A DNA stretch of 21,899 bases, from assembly GCA_040002735.1 (NCBI GenBank), contig JBDUDX010000178.1:1-21899 (forward strand), in the 5' to 3' direction. Positions 20,912 to 21,899 of the stretch are shown here, piece after piece. The position numbers and the translations under genes are program-made. Under the pieces are notes generated by a model. The model did not search any database. It was given only the letters and a program-made list of their open reading frames with translations, and was not told where the DNA came from. The DNA comes from JADGOV01 sp040002735 (GTDB taxonomy: Bacteria > Actinomycetota > Actinomycetes > JADGOV01). Within the stretch, counting starts at the first letter, position 1. Each line of letters opens with the position of its first letter.

Positions 20912-21899
20912 ATGCTCTCATCGGAGGCCGTGAAAGCCTTGGCCGCTCTAGCGCGGGTGGCGACCGGCGAGTTCACCATCGACGAGTTGCTGCATGACCT
21001 GTGCACGGTGGCGGCGCGCGCGTTGGACGTCGACGGCGCCGGGGTGATGATCAAGGAACCGGAGGGCGGCCTACGGTTCATCCACGCCGCCCCGGAGCGG
21101 TTCGCTGACGTCGAGTCGTTGCAACAGGTCCTGCAGCGCGGTCCGTGCCGAGACAGCATGCGCGAACGCGAAGCCATCGTTCTGGAGGACATCACCACGA
21201 CCTACCGCTGGCCGGAGTTCGTCGAAGCATCCGCGGAGGCGGGGGTCCGGGCGGTCGTGGCGATGCCTCTGCTGGCCCGCGGTGAAGCCTGGGGTGTCCT
21301 CGACGTCTACCGCAACACGGCGTATGCCTGGACCGAGGAGGAGATCGAGGCGGTCAGCCTGTTCGCCGGTATCGCCGCCGCCTACCTGGTGATGGCCGCC
21401 GACCGCAACCTCGCCCGGGTCACCCAGCGGAACACGGAGCACCTGGCCACCCACGATGCGCTGACCGGTCTCCCCGGCCGGGTGCTGCTCTACCGCCTGC
21501 TCGAGAAAGCACTGGTCAGCGCCGGCCGCCGCGGGACGGCTGTGGCCGTCTTCTTCATCGACCTTGACCGGTTCAAAGACATCAACGACGCCCTAGGGCA
21601 CGCCGCAGGCGACGCGGTGCTCACCGAGGTCGCCCACCGGTTAGCACGCGCGCTGCGCGGTAACGACATTCTCGCCCGGCTGTCCGGGGACGAGTTCGTC
21701 GCCGTCTGCGAAGACCTCCCGCGTGACCCAGCCGAGCTCGACCGTCAGCTCCACACCCTGGGACATCGGCTCGATACCGTTCTGAGCCGGCCGATGGACG
21801 TAGCTGGCAACACCCTCGTAGTGTCCGCCAGCATCGGCGTCGCGGTGACCTCCGATCACCAGAACGCTCAGGAGCTGATCGGGGACGCCGACAGCGCCA
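20912..21899 (+). CDS. GAF-GGDEF protein (5' part, runs off window)
   Basis: 329 codons are visible of a second c-di-GMP signalling protein. A GAF sensor covers about 15-165 (GPC at 77-79, then WPEFVEASAEAGVRAVVAMPL and GVLDVYR), followed by the typical linker HDALTGLPGR (181-190) and a GGDEF domain with FFIDLDRFKDINDALGH, inhibitory site RGND (249-252) and signature SGDEF (258-262). SGDEF is a common active variant. The window ends within the GGDEF domain at SIGVAVT, so an EAL domain may follow outside. It is a divergent paralogue of the GGDEF-EAL gene: the same domain order and matching GAF landmarks (GPC, YPEF/WPEF, GALDLYR/GVLDVYR). The start at 20912 has AGGGAATAGG one base upstream of the CATG, a close but usable ribosome site. 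Confidence 0.9.
   Translation, partial: MLSSEAVKALAALARVATGEFTIDELLHDLCTVAARALDVDGAGVMIKEPEGGLRFIHAAPERFADVESLQQVLQRGPCRDSMREREAIVLEDITTTYRWPEFVEASAEAGVRAVVAMPLLARGEAWGVLDVYRNTAYAWTEEEIEAVSLFAGIAAAYLVMAADRNLARVTQRNTEHLATHDALTGLPGRVLLYRLLEKALVSAGRRGTAVAVFFIDLDRFKDINDALGHAAGDAVLTEVAHRLARALRGNDILARLSGDEFVAVCEDLPRDPAELDRQLHTLGHRLDTVLSRPMDVAGNTLVVSASIGVAVTSDHQNAQELIGDADSA

Noticed and set aside
1..21899. CRISPR arrays, insertion sequences, rRNA, prophage genes and secondary-metabolite synthases
   Set aside because: No regularly spaced repeats, transposase or integrase motifs, rRNA sequence, phage structural genes or megasynthase domains were seen on either strand.

Overview
The window is GC-rich, densely packed actinobacterial chromosome. 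Mycothiol synthesis (mshC), an F420-type luciferase-fold oxidoreductase, polyphosphate glucokinase, a PAC2 protein and several actinobacteria-restricted families (DUF3090, SCO1664-like, MSMEG_4193-like, DUF5703) all point to Actinomycetota. Codon style and gene neighbourhood suggest a Micromonosporaceae-like organism, but that last step is inference. Both ends cut genes: metH on the left and a GAF-GGDEF protein on the right.

Layout. 1-2296: 5' part of metH (minus). 2438-3301: PAC2 protein, divergent from metH. 3306-5941 (minus): DUF3090, SCO1664-like kinase-fold protein and mshC. 6001-8568 (minus): F420-type oxidoreductase, uppP and histidine phosphatase, a tight translationally coupled run. 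8648-9637: aldo/keto reductase, divergent from the oxidoreductase. 9713-10762: secreted beta-propeller protein followed by a strong terminator hairpin. 10871-13052: RecD-like helicase plus a 70-residue DUF5703 protein. 13066-15148 (minus): ppgK and an M20 peptidase. 15241-15324: tRNA-Leu(GAG). 15380-15942: Phd/RelE-type toxin-antitoxin pair, followed by a DUF6319-like gene. 16762-18309: 14-TM DHA2-type exporter. 18310-18827: 520 bases without a convincing gene but with several hairpins. 18828-20699 (minus) and 20912-end (plus): two divergent, paralogous GAF-GGDEF cyclic-di-GMP proteins sharing an AT-rich control region.

How the parts work together. The left half is housekeeping: methionine synthesis, the last-but-one step of mycothiol synthesis, undecaprenyl-phosphate recycling, and several conserved proteins of unknown role beside mshC. 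The middle holds DNA repair, peptide and glucose metabolism. The right end is more accessory: toxin-antitoxin, drug-type efflux and c-di-GMP signalling. At many gene starts no Shine-Dalgarno sequence is visible and a TANNNT hexamer sits 6-8 bases before the start codon, the arrangement expected for leaderless mRNAs. No insertion sequence, prophage, CRISPR array or clearly new multi-gene system was found. The best candidates for new biology are the uncharacterised genes beside mshC and the divergent c-di-GMP pair with its shared operator-like repeats.
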